Assembly (NCBI GenBank): GCA_039545295.1
Contig: BCIK01000020.1
Span: 324,698 to 388,697, forward strand
DNA length: 64,000 nucleotides
Source of the DNA: Udeniomyces pyricola
Taxonomy: Eukaryota > Basidiomycota > Tremellomycetes > Cystofilobasidiales > Mrakiaceae
Reading direction: 5' to 3'
Positions 1-13,303 of the stretch are shown here, piece after piece. How positions within the stretch are numbered: the stretch's first letter is position 1; every line of letters begins with the position of its first letter. The notes under the pieces were generated by a model. The model had not been told where the DNA came from. It worked only from the letters and a program-made list of their open reading frames with translations, and searched no databases. A program made the translations under genes and the position numbers.

Positions 1-273
1 GGACAGGACGGGAGAGATGAAATGGAGCCTGGGGAAGATGAAGGTCTAGATGTCTTTATATGGATCGTTAACTAGAAGTATACTAAATATACAAAACTAG
101 GGATGAAGAAAACGATGCTGGACGTTGCATGCGCTATGACATGCCGAGGTCGACGCGGCAAAGGCACACACGCGCCCTCGGGCCCATCCATCGATCCCCA
201 TCGTCATCCGTCCCTTGTATAGTCTACAGCTAAGCTTCGACCCCTCCCTCACCACGTACTCCCTTCATAACCC
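1..273. other. 5' flank of the beta-adaptin gene
   Basis: No gene is visible. The stretch ends in a pyrimidine-rich segment just before the beta-adaptin ATG at 274, as expected for a fungal 5' UTR and promoter. I see no convincing TATA element and no trace of a neighbouring gene end. Confidence 0.4.
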
Positions 274-3200
274 ATGTCACAACAAGGTGGCGCAGACGCC
301 AAGTTCTTCAGCAAGTCCCACTGTTTCCCGTCGACCCTTTGCGATCGACTTTGTTTTTTAAATCCATCTGGGCCTCCCATCGCTTCATCACCCCCCGACT
401 AATCATTCCCTCCCGCCCTCCCGTATACTCTCGTTCATCATCTCCCTCTCTCCCCTCCCCCTTAGCCCGAGGCAAGATCCAGGAGCTCCGAACCGAACTC
501 CAAGCCTCGGGCGATGGAAGCGGTAAGAAAGACAAGGGCTTCGTCAAGAAGAAGGCTATCTTGAAAAAGATTGTCGCCAACGTGAGTCCGACGCGATCAA
601 TTACACTGTGTGTGTGTGAGAGAGAGAGAGAGAGGCCTATTCGCTTTCGGGGGACCTCGGTCTGCGTGCTTGCCTCGTCTTTGGAGGCAAAGGCGGCCGG
701 ACCGCCCGTCATTGGAGAGAGTCCCTGGGTCAGAGCTAAGGGCTGGGAAGTTTGATGTTCGTGATGGTGTGGAGGTAGATCATGGAGAGTAGGGTATGGG
801 GACATGTAGGGGATCGCGAGGTGACCGATGAGAAGCTCAAGACAAAAGGATGGATAACGATCTCGACGCGATGGAAAGGAAAGAGGTGGCGATTCGACTT
901 CCTCTTTACCAACTCTCCCATCGCTCCTGATCTCGTCGATCAAGACGTTCACTTGCCCGAGGAATTAGGATCGCACATATGGTCAAGGAGCGTGGAACCC
1001 GAAAAGGATGAGGGCACGATGGCTTCGAGTCGAGGGCCAAAGGGGTTCGCGCAGCACAAGTCGAGGGTGTTTTCCCCTTCTCATCCGTTCTGCGGGCGCG
1101 ATGACAACCATAAGAAGACGACTCGCGGCCGTAACCATAGAGACAGATGACGAGTTACTCGACGAGCTTTTTTTTGTATAGCGAACCGAAGGAACTGTGG
1201 CGCGTCCAACGCACGGCTCAAGGGTTGTAGGGTTGGCGAGGGGGGAGACGCGTCGGGATGAAGGAACAAGCTTAAAGATGGGAAGTATACACTCACCAAT
1301 CCCATCCATACTGACCTACCACCTCTTTCCGTTCGCTCTCTCCGCTCTCATAGATGACGATGGGAAATGACAGTATGCACTCCTTTCTTTAAGAGAGTAT
1401 CACCCCCGATACAGGAGACGCATCCGCTGCTTTCACTGGCTGATCACCATTCTATTTCGCCCCCCCCCCCCTTTCCCTTCGCCGCCCGTAAAATGTCTGG
1501 GTCGATTTTCATGCAGTGTCACCACTCTTTCCGGACATCATCCAGTGCATGACGATCCAGGTTCTCGAAATCAAGAAGAGTGCGTCGGTAGTCTGGTTTG
1601 ACCGTGTGGTCCAAAATCTCTGGCATCCTCATCTGGTCTTCTAACCTCCCCCCCACCTCCCCCCCGTTCCCCGCCTTTCCCCCCATCTCCGCCTACCCTT
1701 CCCTTGCTATACTACCCTCTATCTGCGTATTCTCAGTGGTCTATCTCTTCCTCATCAACTATGGTCGCTCAAAACCGGACGATGCCGCCCATGCTATCCA
1801 ATCCTTCCTCTCCGACTCGGAAGATCGCAACCCACTCATCCGAGCTCTCGCGCTGCGAACCATGACGTCGATCCCTCTGCCTTCTATGATTGCTGCAGTG
1901 ATCGATCCATTGAGACATGGACTCAAGGATGCTGATCCTTATGTTAGAAAGACGGCAGCCATCTCGTGCGTCTCGGATTCGAATGGTTCCCTGATGGAGT
2001 TCACTTGAGCATCTTGTATAAGCGCTGACAGCGTCCCGCCCTCCTCATTCTCCTTCGTTTTTGCTTGATTTTGCTTGATTTTGCTTTTTTTTTTTTGTCT
2101 TTTTTTTTCTTCTTCTCCTTCCTTTTCTGGACTTCCGGCTCCAGCGTCGCCAAGCTCTACTCCACCCCGCCTGGCCGTCAAGCGATGGAGCGTTCCTCGT
2201 TCATCTCTCTCTTGCGGGACTTGCTTGCTGATTCGAACCCGACAGTCGTGGCGAATGCCGTGGCGGCCCTCGTCGAGGTCTCGGAACGAAGCGATGAAAT
2301 CGCCCTCAGGCTCAACATCACTGTCGCTGGGAAACTCGTGGCTGCGTTAGGAGAATGTTCCGAGTACGTGTTTGTTTTCATGAGGAGATGGGAGGTTTAG
2401 GAGAAGGGTGAGCAGGAAAGGAGGATTCTAGAAAGATTGAAAGTGGGAGAGATAAGGGTAGAAAAACCTGAGGGACAGCGCAAACGATTGATTTCTGACA
2501 TCACCTTTTTATGCCTTCTCCTCTCTCCTCTCTGCTCCTTCTTGTTTTGGTTGGAAACTGAACAGATGGGGCCAGATCTATATCCTCGATTCCCTCCTTT
2601 CTTTCACGCCCATGAACCCTCTCGATGCCGAGACGTTGGCTGAGCGCATCTCGGTTCGACTCCAGCATTCCAACTCGGCCGTTGTCCTTACGACGATCAA
2701 GGTGATCTTGTTCTTGATGAATTACATGCGCGACGAGCGAACGATTGCGGGACTCGAGAGGAAGATGGGTCCTCCATTAGGTGAGTCGTGTAGTTCTGTC
2801 CTCGCCCCCCCCCCCCTCTTTTCTTTGTCGCGCCCTGACCGTCACGAGTCAAGCTACCTTCCATGGGATTTCTGCTGAGGATCCTGAAAAACATTCTTAT
2901 ATTCATCTCTATTCCCCTTTCTTCGGTGGACTGGACTGATGATACTCTTGTAACCGGTCCCATCCACGCTGTTCCCTTTCCTCTGTCTTCACGTACTTAA
3001 CCCATCTCCCGTCACACAGTCACCCTACTCTCTTCCGGTCCCGAAGTCCAATACGTTGCTCTGCGAAACATCCTCCTTATCATCCAACGTCGCCCAGCCA
3101 TCCTTCAGAACGAAGTCAAAGTCTTCTTTTGCAAGTACAACGATCCCATCTACGTCAAGCTGGCCAAGCTGGAAATTATGTATCGACTGGCGAGAGATAC

Positions 3201-5385
3201 GAACTATGGCGAGGTTCTGGAAGAGCTCAAAGAGTGAGCTGCGTTGCTTCTTCTGTTTCTCTTGGTCTTGTTTCCTTTGCTTCTCTTCTTGGTCTGTTTT
3301 GTATACCGAGTGTATCCAGTCGGCTGACAATCCCGCTCCATCCAAATCTTTCGCCTGCTTCTCTCCTTTCCTCCTCGTGAATCTACTCAGATATGCCTCT
3401 GAAGTTGATGTTGACTTCGTGCGTAAAGCCGTACGTTCCATCGGCCGACTCGCCATCAAGATCCCTGCCTCGTCCGATAGAGCCATCGCGGTTCTGCTCT
3501 CATTGATGGCGACAAAGGTGTCGTACGTCGTCCAAGAAGCTGTCGTCGTCATCAAAGACATCTTCCGTCGGTACCCAAACCAATATGAGAGCGTCATTGG
3601 CGTCCTGTGCGAGCACCTGGACGTGTTGGATGAACCAGAGGCCAAAGCGGCCATGATTTGGATCGTCGGGCAGTATGCGGACCGGATCGAGAACTCGGAG
3701 GAGCTGCTCGATGACTTTTTGTTTACGTTCTTGGAGGAGCCTACAGAGGTGAGAAGCTTGTCCTTTTCGTGGTCTGTTTGCCTTGATAGATCAGTCCGAG
3801 AAAGAGAAAAGCGGGTCGGGTTGCTCTTGACCTAGATTGTTAGCGGCTGATCTCATTCTATCTCATTGATCTATTTTGATTCAACCTTTGATTACTTTTT
3901 TACCCGGTTTTTTTCTCCGGCGCTTTACCATCCTCGACTTCCTTTCGCTCTTCCTCCCACACAAGGTCCAACTCGCTTTGCTCACCGCGACGGTCAAACT
4001 TTTCATTCGCCGGCCGACAGCCGGCCAAGAACTCGTTCCAAAAGTCCTCAAGATGGCGACTGAAGAAGCTGAAAACCCGGACTTGAGGGATCGAGTATGT
4101 CTTGAGGTTTTCGTTCCCTTCCTGTCTCTCTCTTTCGCCTGTCCCAGCTCGCTCTTCTCCTTGTTTTTGCTTGCTCTTCTCTTCAACTGATGGTTATGCA
4201 TATCTGTTCTGGATTGGTATCGATTAGGGATTCATGTACTGGCGACTTTTGACGACGGATCCCGCTGGGGCCGAATCGATCGTCCTTGCCGATAAACCGG
4301 CGATCTCGACCGAGACAGATCGGATGGACCGAGGGATGCTCGATCAGCTCCTCTTGCATACTGGAACGCTCTCATCCATCTACCACAAGAGTCCTCAGGT
4401 ACGTTCGTTTATAAAAAGGAGTTTTTATATCTCTCTTTACTCAAAAGCTTTAGCCATTCGCTCGTCATTGGGTTTTCTTTTTTCTGAGTCGTTTTGGAAG
4501 GGAATGATGTTGATATTCTTTTATTTCTTCCTGACATTCTCCATCCGTTTCTACCTTCTCTCTCTGGATCGACTTGCCACCTGGGCGTTTTACGGGAACA
4601 GACGTTCATCCGAACGGCTAAAGCAAGATACCTCCCTGATTCACCCGCCATGAACGCTTCGTACGCTTTTTTTTCTTCCTCATCACTTCCCAATCGTCAT
4701 CTCTTGGGCTCCTCTCTCTTGTTTGCTCGCCCACTTCTCTACCCTTACTGCCCCATATCCTTAGTTCAAGGCGTATCCTGACGTAGAACACAACTTTTTT
4801 TTTTACTTCTTCGTTTTCTCCTGTCATACGTCTGTCGGGTTTGATTTTCTCCTTCTTTTTTTTTGCTGAATACATCTATCCTTTTCCAGGACCCGACGAC
4901 ATCTCCAAACCGCCAATGGTTTCGCATCGACTTCCATCCTTCCTCGTCCGCCGACGAACCTACCACCTACCTCTTCTTCTTCTTCATCTCGTCCCGCATT
5001 TACCGAGCCCACTCCTCTTATCACCCATACGACGACGACGACGACGACCACGGGTGATGGTTCGACTGCACCCCCGGTTCCTTCTCGGCCGGAACATCAA
5101 CGGACCGTCACGATGGACGATGAACTCACCGATGAAGAAGAAGACGACGACGACCAGGACGGACGTCGTCATCATGGGGGTGGTCGTCGACCTTTGGGCT
5201 CGACGTCGCATGTCGCTACTGCCGATCCTTATGGAGACCTCGAAGGTGCCTTTGGAGGAGGTAATGGGTTAGGAGGAGGAGGTGGTGGTGGGAGGGGAAA
5301 TGAAGCTGCCATGGGATATGCGGCGGATATGCCGGTACCGAGAAGGGGATCAGGGGGAGCGGATGGAGACGATTTGTTGTTTTGA
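274..5385 (+). CDS. APL2: AP-1-type adaptor complex beta subunit (beta-adaptin)
   Basis: Large subunit of a clathrin adaptor complex, which sorts cargo between trans-Golgi and endosomes. Thirteen exons: 274-322, 466-581, 1354-1372, 1517-1579, 1737-1965, 2145-2363, 2566-2780, 3020-3233, 3391-3748, 3966-4094, 4228-4398, 4602-4660, 4890-5385 (778 codons). The adaptin trunk is unmistakable and collinear with animal AP1B1: [11 protein letters not shown] near the start, [75 protein letters not shown]-like [31 protein letters not shown] and [15 protein letters not shown]. The last exon is a Pro/Ser/Thr linker, then an acidic [13 protein letters not shown] stretch and a Gly-rich tail ending LLF, with no ear domain recognisable. 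AP-1 is preferred over AP-2 from trunk similarity alone. The first donor (after 322) is the weakest splice call. Exon 3 is only 19 nt. Confidence 0.93.
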
Positions 5386-6559
5386 AGAAAAAAAAAAAAA
5401 GAAAAAAAAAGAAACGCCCTTTTGCTCTCTCTTTCTCTCTCTCTCTTTTTTTTTTCTCCTTTCCTCAGAACAAACCATTTGCGTTCGTTCGTTCGTTGCG
5501 CGTTCCCTGTCTTTCCCTTAAATCTTCCTCCTTGGTTTCTTCTTCTTTTCTTCTTCTTCTTCTTATTTTTCATCCAGATCGATGTTGTGGACGACGACGT
5601 CCAAAAATGCGACGCGCGCGCGCGGCCAATGTCATGCTATTAATGTCCATCATGCGCGATACGTACGAGAAGGAGAAGGAACTGTCAGCTGGCCCGGCTG
5701 GCTCGCCTAAGTAACGAAGAAAAGGTCGGCGATCGATATATATATATATATATCGAATGAGAAAGCTTTCCAAGCATTGGGAAATTAGTTAAATAAGTAT
5801 ACAAATCATCATCATGATCGAGTTTTATATTTGTATATATATATATCTATCGTAAAACACATATGACACACATAGCCACTCGCTTCAATCCCTCCCTCCC
5901 GGCCCCTCTCAAAGAAAAAGAAGAAAGCAAAACAGAACATAGATAGCTATATAATATATATATATATGTTGGATAAAACCCGGAATGAAAATGTAACGAA
6001 TGAACCGACCTGAATGGATCCCATGAAAACAAAAAAAAAAAAGACGAAGAAGCAGAAGCAGAAGACGAAGACGAAGACGAAGACGAACAATGGGCTAGAA
6101 AAGCGCGAAAAAAGAATGAGGAGGGAGAAATGGGGGGGGGGGGGGGGGGGGGAACAGAGAGAGAGAGAGAGACGTGCATGCGTGCGTAGAACAGGAATCA
6201 ATCGATAGGGTATTCAAACAGGATAAGATCAACGGCCAGATCAACAAAGAAACAGAAAAGGAAGGAAAAGAAGAAGAAGAAAGAAAAAGAAAGAACTGTC
6301 ATCGTTAATCGTGAGATGGGATAAACATGAAAACCAGAGGAAGAGGAAGAGGAAGAATGAAACGTATATTGGGAGGCGCCGCCGGTATAGAGCGAAGCGT
6401 GGGTTTGATGATGGGGTAAGGAAGGGAGGATGTGAACTTGATAAGGGGGAGAAAAAAAAGGCAAGAGGCATTGGGCTAGGGCGAGGAAGGTGAATCACAG
6501 AGGTAGGTGAAATTCCCTTAGAATTCATTCGACCGGACCCCTTTTTTTTCTTTTTCTTT
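5386..6559. other. Convergent intergenic region, low complexity
   Basis: Lies between the 3' ends of the beta-adaptin and MHYT genes. It holds A-rich and CT-rich runs, a TA repeat near 5735-5751, a second at 5836-5847, AT-rich runs near 5950-5966, a G run at about 6133-6152, and GA and GAA repeats. Open frames here are homopolymeric and I regard none as coding. Confidence 0.6.
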
Positions 6560-9500
6560 TCAACTCTGACTTCCGACTGAATCCTCTCGAACGAGGGTGA
6601 CGACCCAATCAGCGTCGTACACTGAGACTCCTCTGGATGGTGGGAAGAACCCTGCTGATGTGGGCGAGATCTGGGCACTCGTCGACGGGGGCGTCGTCGT
6701 CGTCGTGGTCGTTCTGGCATGGCTCCGTGAATGCAAGGCTGAGGGACCATGACTACTACTATCACCACCACGACCACCACCGTTGCCGTTCTCGTTGTCA
6801 TCGTCGCCGTTGTACTCTTGTCCGTGTGGGGAGATATCGGAGACTCGGCGAAGGATGGATGTACCTCGAGGAGAAGGAGGAGGAGGAAGAGGAATATGCG
6901 TTGGGGAGACTAGGATATCAGGAGGTCGGCGACCCGTTCGACGCCCAGAAGCGGATGAAGGCGATGGATGAGACGACAACGGTGACGGCGATGATGATGA
7001 CGATACTAGAGGAGCATGGAACGTCAATGGGTTGGCAAGGAGTTGAGATGTTCGGTCGCCTGCTCGACCAATCCCACCACCACCACCACCGGGAGGAGTC
7101 GGTGTCCCGTTAGCGCCGCCTTCCCGAGAGGAAGTCGAACCCTCCTCGAAAACCGAGTCGGCAGGAGAAGACGCCCGTCGGAGCGTCGCCGCCAACACAT
7201 CATCATATGAATTCGTCGGTGCGGGCGAGGATGAAAACGGGTGCTGACGTTTCGGGCTGTCTTGAGAGGGGTCTGAAGTCGTAGGTGAAAGGGGGGTTGA
7301 CGGACGGGATGATTGGGTGTAGACGAACGGACGAGTCGAGCCCGACGACGTGAGAGGTGGGCGGGCAGATTTGGGGAATGAGGAGAATGGATCGACGAAT
7401 TGGGGAGGTGAGGAGAGTGGGCTCGACGATGCGGACGTCGCGATGGTCGTGGTCGTGGCCGATCGGCCACGGGTCAGAGCGGGTGGCACCATGGTTGTCG
7501 AAGACAGCGGAGCGGCAATATTGAATTGGACCCTCGATGGCCGTTGGCTTCCGAGGATACCAGCGACACTCCCTGTGAGCGCCTGATCGAGTCCACCTGA
7601 GACGCCGAGGGGGACGAGAGACGGCGAAGCGGCAGCGTATGGTTGGTCTGTCCTCCAAGTCGTCGGGGACGTAGCAGCGGTCGCAGCAGCAGCCGTCGTC
7701 CCTTCTCTCGCGACACACTCTTGAAACGTTCGGAACAGTTTGAATGGAAGCCAGGTGAGGACCGGTCCGAGACGAGAACAATCTTCGGTTGGAGGCAAGA
7801 TGCACCGGAAGACGACGAGATGAGCTGCGGTCGCAGAGGGCGAAGTCGGGGAGGGGACTGTGAGCGGAATGATGGAAGGAGCAATGATGAGGCTTGGAAG
7901 GATCGTCCGCATGGTCTCGCGAGGGATTCGATCGAGTAAGGGGACCAACGACTCGACGAGGTAAGACTGAAGCGTCGCGAGAGCCGCTTCTCCAGGAGAG
8001 GCGCTGTCAACTGAAGGCGGGGTCATCATCGACAGAAGCGACTTGCCCGCCATGGCGATGACCATCTCTCCCAACTCGTCAATCGATCCAGCAACCTGCA
8101 CCTCTGGTCCCTTGAATCCTAAGCCCTCCTTGCCGCTGACCTGCTGCTGGGAATGTTGATGTGATGGCGTCGGCTCGGTCTTGCCCAGGACGACTCTTCC
8201 GACCTCATCCATGCGTCCGACAAGCTTCATCGGGAGCTGGTGGCGGATCCGTCGGTCGACACAAATCTTGAGGCCCTCAAATGGCAAGGGTTGGGCAATC
8301 AGCACGCCCGCGTAGAGGTTCCCATCGACGATGGTACTTTCGTTTCCACCGTGGAGGGCAAACGTCTCCAGCCCGGAGACAAAAGAAATCATCTCGGGAA
8401 AGGGAATAGCGAGCGTTGTAGCCATAACGCGGGCCATGGAGAGTGGCTCGACAAACGTGTAGCCTCTTCGGAGGAGCTGGAACCTTTCGGTCGGCGACGA
8501 CACCCGATTGGCGAGAACGATGAGCTGACCTTTCGAGACGGTCTGAGCGATGAAGGAGGAGCCTTGAGATATGGTGGAGGCCTCTGAGGAGGTTCGGTTC
8601 TTGGCATCGGTCGAAGTGGTAGTCGCAGATGCAAACGAGATATGCCCGCTGTGCATAGACGCAATCATCAGGATATCAGAGGAGAAGCGCAAGAAGAGAT
8701 TGATCAGCGGGTCGAACTAAATACACCAAAGAGATGCTCATGTCCAGGGAGAAGGAACCAAAGAAAGAAGACAAGACAAGACAAAAAGTTCGTTTGAAAC
8801 GTACGTCGTGAGAACTTGATCGTACAAGACGCCCAGTCGCTTCGTTCCCTGCTCGCTCCCGGTCACGAGGGTCGCCAAATGGACGACAGCGAGGGTGAAC
8901 TTTTCGAGGAACTTTGAGACGGTCGATGAGCCGGTCGTGGTAGTTGTGAACGGTCGGCCGCCGGTCAGGTAATCCTGTGAAGGAGTGTCTTGTGTGAGCG
9001 AGGAGATGGACTGGCGAAGGAAAGACGATCGGCCCGTTGGAGGTGGATGAATAGGCCCGGTAGAAGGGACAGGAACCGGACGAAGATCGGAGATTTCGGG
9101 AGGCGAGGAAGGGGTGACACCGAGACGACGCCAATCCCACGTCAAGCGTAAGGAGGAGATGAAGGCTGGGTGCGATGGCGAAAGGTCAATGTCGATGTTG
9201 GTGCTCTTCATGCTCGCGCCATCTCCCCAGAAGCTCTGATTCCGACTCCTCGTTCTCTCGAGCCAGCTTCCACCCTTCTCGCCGTCCTTGCCACTCTGTC
9301 CATTCTCCCCCTCGTCGGCTGACGTCATCTGACCAATGTCGCATAGGGGAAGCATGCCTTCGGGTGAAACGAGAACGTGACCTGTGGCATCATCAAAGAT
9401 GGCCGTTGCGAGAACGACGCGACCCCGTCGAGATTTGTGAGCGAGGTACCGACGTTGGGCAATAAAGACGGATGCCAAGAGGATGACGCAGGCCAGGATG

Positions 9501-12500
9501 GCGAGGGAGGAAACGAGGGCAGTGATGATCTGCTTCCCTCGCATCTGATCGTCGAGCGTAGGAAGAACTACAAGGTAGAAAGTCAAGATCAAGAGAAGAT
9601 CGAGAATTAACTCAAATCCGATAACCAAGACGGTATCTGGCGTTGACTGCCTTCACACATTGACACTGATCATCGCCTGTACTCACCAGTCGAGTCGTCC
9701 ACTGCATAGCTCGTGCCGAGCATCGCGGTATAATGCATGAGGTTTGTCGCCAATCCAAGCACACATGCCACGAGGGTCTTTTTCCAAAAGCTATGCGCGA
9801 GCTTCGGGCGAAGGACAAGGAACAAGATCCAGAGACCCGAGATGACGGCGATGCAGGCGATGATGACCGAGAGGATGACGAGAAAGACGGAGTAACCAAT
9901 GTGAGGGATAGATGATATGGATCTTTGGCCGAGGTAGTCTGAACATGGGAGGATATGCGGTTGGGAGAGAGGTGAGGAAAGGATGGGGAGGTCAGGAGAT
10001 AGGGGTCACCATGAACGCTTCAACATCAGCGATAGTCACCAGCATGATCGTCGGAAAAGAAAAAAAATCACAAAAAGTGAACTCACGCATTCCTGCAATT
10101 CCAAAGCCGCAGAACGTGCCAGACACAATGACCTTAATGACTTCCTCCCTTGTGACATCCCCGATAAACCACGCGAACCGCTGCCTCCGCCTCACCGGAT
10201 CCCTTCCAAACGGCAAGATCCCTTGAACATCCTCTTCTCCATGACGATCCTCCCCATCCGCTTTCCCACCCCCTTTCAAAGAAACCTCCATGCTCTCCCT
10301 ACCCTGACGATTAGAATATCTCCTCTCTTCTTTCGCTGCCTTTCCTTCGCCGTCCTCTGCGCTGATATCTCTCACTTCTCCAGCCCCGACCCACCGAGGA
10401 TGACTGATTCGTCGCTGTCGCTCCTCTCCCTCACTCCATCCTCGCTCAATATCCTCCTCCAAAGCCTCTCGACTTCTCTCCCTCCCAAGCGTTCGGCCAA
10501 ACTCGAGGGGTCGTCTCCCTCCGACCTGAGCAAGTTGAATCCCACCTTCCATCATTTCCCTACACCCGTCTACTTCCATCCCTTCACCCTCTACCCGACG
10601 GCTACCTCTCCCTGAATATCCATCCTCCAACGACGTCAGATCGAACCCGAATCCAGCACTATTTCGACTCTGTTCAAACTCCTCGAATGACATGCCGATG
10701 ACGGCGCCCGAGTCGAACGGTCTTGGCTTAAAGCTCGAGGAGGATGAGGGATGAGGATGGAATGAGGAGGAAGGTAGATCGTATCGTAGATTAACCGCTG
10801 CCGTCGCGGATGAGGGATGAGGGCGGAGCGAAGGAACCGAGTCGTATGGATAGGAGTCGCCACGTTGAGGCAGGGAGAATCGTCGGCCATGTGACGAGCG
10901 AGCGACCGGCGGCGGTGGTGGCGGTGGGTAAACAGTACCTATGGACGAAGAGGATAGAGGCGGTGGACGATGATCCCGTGCTTCGTGGTCGTACCTCGTC
11001 GTCGTATTGGACGAAGAGAGGATCCGAGAAAGTCGATGAGGTTGAAGCGAAGCTGCTCGAGCGAACGAAGTCTCCGTTGAGTGATGAGGAGAAGAAACGG
11101 AAGCGTTCGTGACAAGTCGGGCAGTACTCGAGTTAGCGGCATGCGAAGATGGAGGAAACGTCGTCGTCGTCGGTGAAGGATTGGTCAAGCGAGCGAAAGA
11201 GCTCATAGATCGAAGTGGGGCAGGTCGGGAAGCAAACGAGGCAAACGTCGGAGAGTCAAGGAGAACGTCGGAAAAATGGCTCATGGTTGGGCTTGGCCCG
11301 ATGGACGGATGAGGGGCGTACGCCGAGGCGAGATGAAGCGGGGAAGAAGCAAACGTAGCAATGTGGCCCTCGGGAGGCGAACCCGTGGACCCTCGCCTGA
11401 TGATGGAAGCTGGATTCGCGGGGGAAGACCCCGTGTGGCTTTGTCGAGGCAACATCGCGTGAGAATGTTCGGAAAGGCCAACGAGCGACTCCGGGCGTCC
11501 TCCGGGTTGAGACAAGACTGACGGCTGATGGGTCTGTGCTCGTTGTTGCAGCTGTTGTTGTCGTCTTCGCTCCTCCTCCTCGGCTCGATAGACGTCCGTC
11601 TTGGTATTTGGATTGACGTTGACCCCGAACGAGACCGAGTCACCCAAGGGTAGCGGGCGTGATGGCTGAGATGCCGGCAAATCCACCATGGTCCAGGCCA
11701 AACCCGTTTCGACCGTTTGCCAGACCCTGGATCGCTTCCATCTCTCCATAAAGAGCTCCTTCTCTTTCTTCTTTCGCCCCTCCAACTCGCTTCCTTTCGT
11801 CCCGTCTGCCTCGTCGTCCGACATGATACCCTGCTTGGGATGGAGCATGCTTGCCCGCCGAGATCCTTCCCTTCCTCCCGATAGTCCTTCCTTGGCCAAA
11901 CTACTCCGTCTCGCTCTTCCTCTCCGCCTATCTTTCCCAGTCGAGTCAAACGAAAGGCCCATCACCGCAAATGCTCCCGTCATGCACGCGACTGAGACGA
12001 AGAGCGATAAAATGGTGAACCCAGGGTCGTAGTTCAGGGTGAAGGCGACTCTGGTCGGGTAGAGGGGTGGTGTTGGGGGTCGCCAGAGTGTGAGGGCCAT
12101 GTTGCCCAAGAAGTGCATGGCGAATGCGGAAACCGCGCCGAAGCTGACGCCTGCTCCGAGGAGAAGGAGGACATTCCAGGTGCCATGATTGGACGTTCTG
12201 TTGAAAGGAAAACCATAGGTTTGATAGGAGAAGGGGTAGAAAGGTTAAGATGTGAATCAGGGTCGGTTGAGTCGATCGATGGCGAGATCGAGGCATCGGA
12301 TGGAAAGAAGGAGAGAGAAAGGGAAAAAAAAATAAGAAACAAGAAGAAGGCAAGAGTCAACGTCAGGGCAGAGGGGTCCATTTGGAGGCCGGGTAGGATG
12401 GTCGGAGAGAAGAAGGAGGCCATGCAGGGCGATAAATGCAAGCGTCGAGTGCCGAGTACTGAATGATGAATGACTTACCTTCGCAAGAGGAGTTCGAGCG

Positions 12501-13303
12501 TGCATGCTGCTCCGATGACGGCGACGAGGAAGCTGAGGACGACTGTGGTTGCAGATTGGGGCGAGGATTGACAGACGATGTAGAGCCGAGGAAAGCAAGA
12601 GAACAGAGTGAGCCGACAGGGGGCGGAGACACTGCAGAAAGAAAGAGAGAGAGAGAGGAGACGAGAGAGGACGTGAACCGGAAAACAAAAGCAATCAAAG
12701 ATCAAAGCCCGAGGCAAGGCCGGTAGGGGGAAGGACCCAAATGTCAAAGGCTACAGGCCACAGGGACGGGACAACTAAGGGGGGAGGGGGGGGGGGCAAA
12801 CAGTGATCGTCGATCGACGGGCTGCGCATGGCATTCGCTTGTGCTCATCACCCAGTCGGCCTCCTGCTCATCCACCTCACCACCTTCTCCCATACACTTC
12901 TACCCTGTATCACATCCCATTCCAGACTCATTGACCAGCTGACCAAATGCAACAAGCAAAAGGAAAGAAACAAACGAACAAAGAGAAGAAGCCGGCAAGA
13001 AAACTACGTACCGTAGCCAGGCGCGTAATGTGCGACCAAAGGAATCCGGCCTACTCCATCCAACACAGGCGGGCCTATCCCTCGCGCGCTCAGCAAGACC
13101 GACCGGGTAGCTGCAGCAGTGCTCATCCTAGCTCTCTCGGCTCCATATGCATCGATGGCCGCTATCGAAAGCTCAGCCAGTCCATCAGGAAGAAGATTGA
13201 GACCCAACGAAACAGTTGAGGCGAGTGTGACTGAGAGGGGGGCTGAAGAAGGAAGCGTCGTCGCGCTCACGGGCGGGATGGGGGCAAGCAACGTGGGTTC
13301 CAT
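6560..13303 (-). CDS. MHYT-domain integral membrane sensor, very large
   Basis: Predicted seven-helix MHYT receptor of the fungal MHYT signalling type, about 1880 residues. MHYT domains are proposed to sense diatomic gases or redox through a bound metal; the ligand here is unknown. Exons on the minus strand: 13303-13012, 12542-12479, 12197-10087, 9938-9687, 9567 to about 8801, 8716-6560. Helix-rich sequence starts HYAPGYVVLSFLVAVIGAA. The three motifs of the family are present: AFAMHFLGNMAL, GIAGMHYLG (made by splicing exons 3 and 4) and ATNLMHYTAMLGTS. Between the first and second motifs lies a predicted loop of nearly 600 residues rich in Ser, Pro and charge. After the helices come LVSPEGMLPLCDIG, a conserved cytoplasmic region (FLEKFTLAVVHLA, VLYDQVL) and a low-complexity Ser/Thr/Pro tail. 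ATG at 13303 is chosen; the frame stays open to 13387. The exon 5 donor is uncertain (phase-compatible at 8801, weak GTTTCA). Confidence 0.85.

Noticed and set aside
5847..6201. Minus-strand frames rich in Ser, Pro and Phe
   Set aside because: They cover G, GA and GAA simple repeats in a convergent 3' region.
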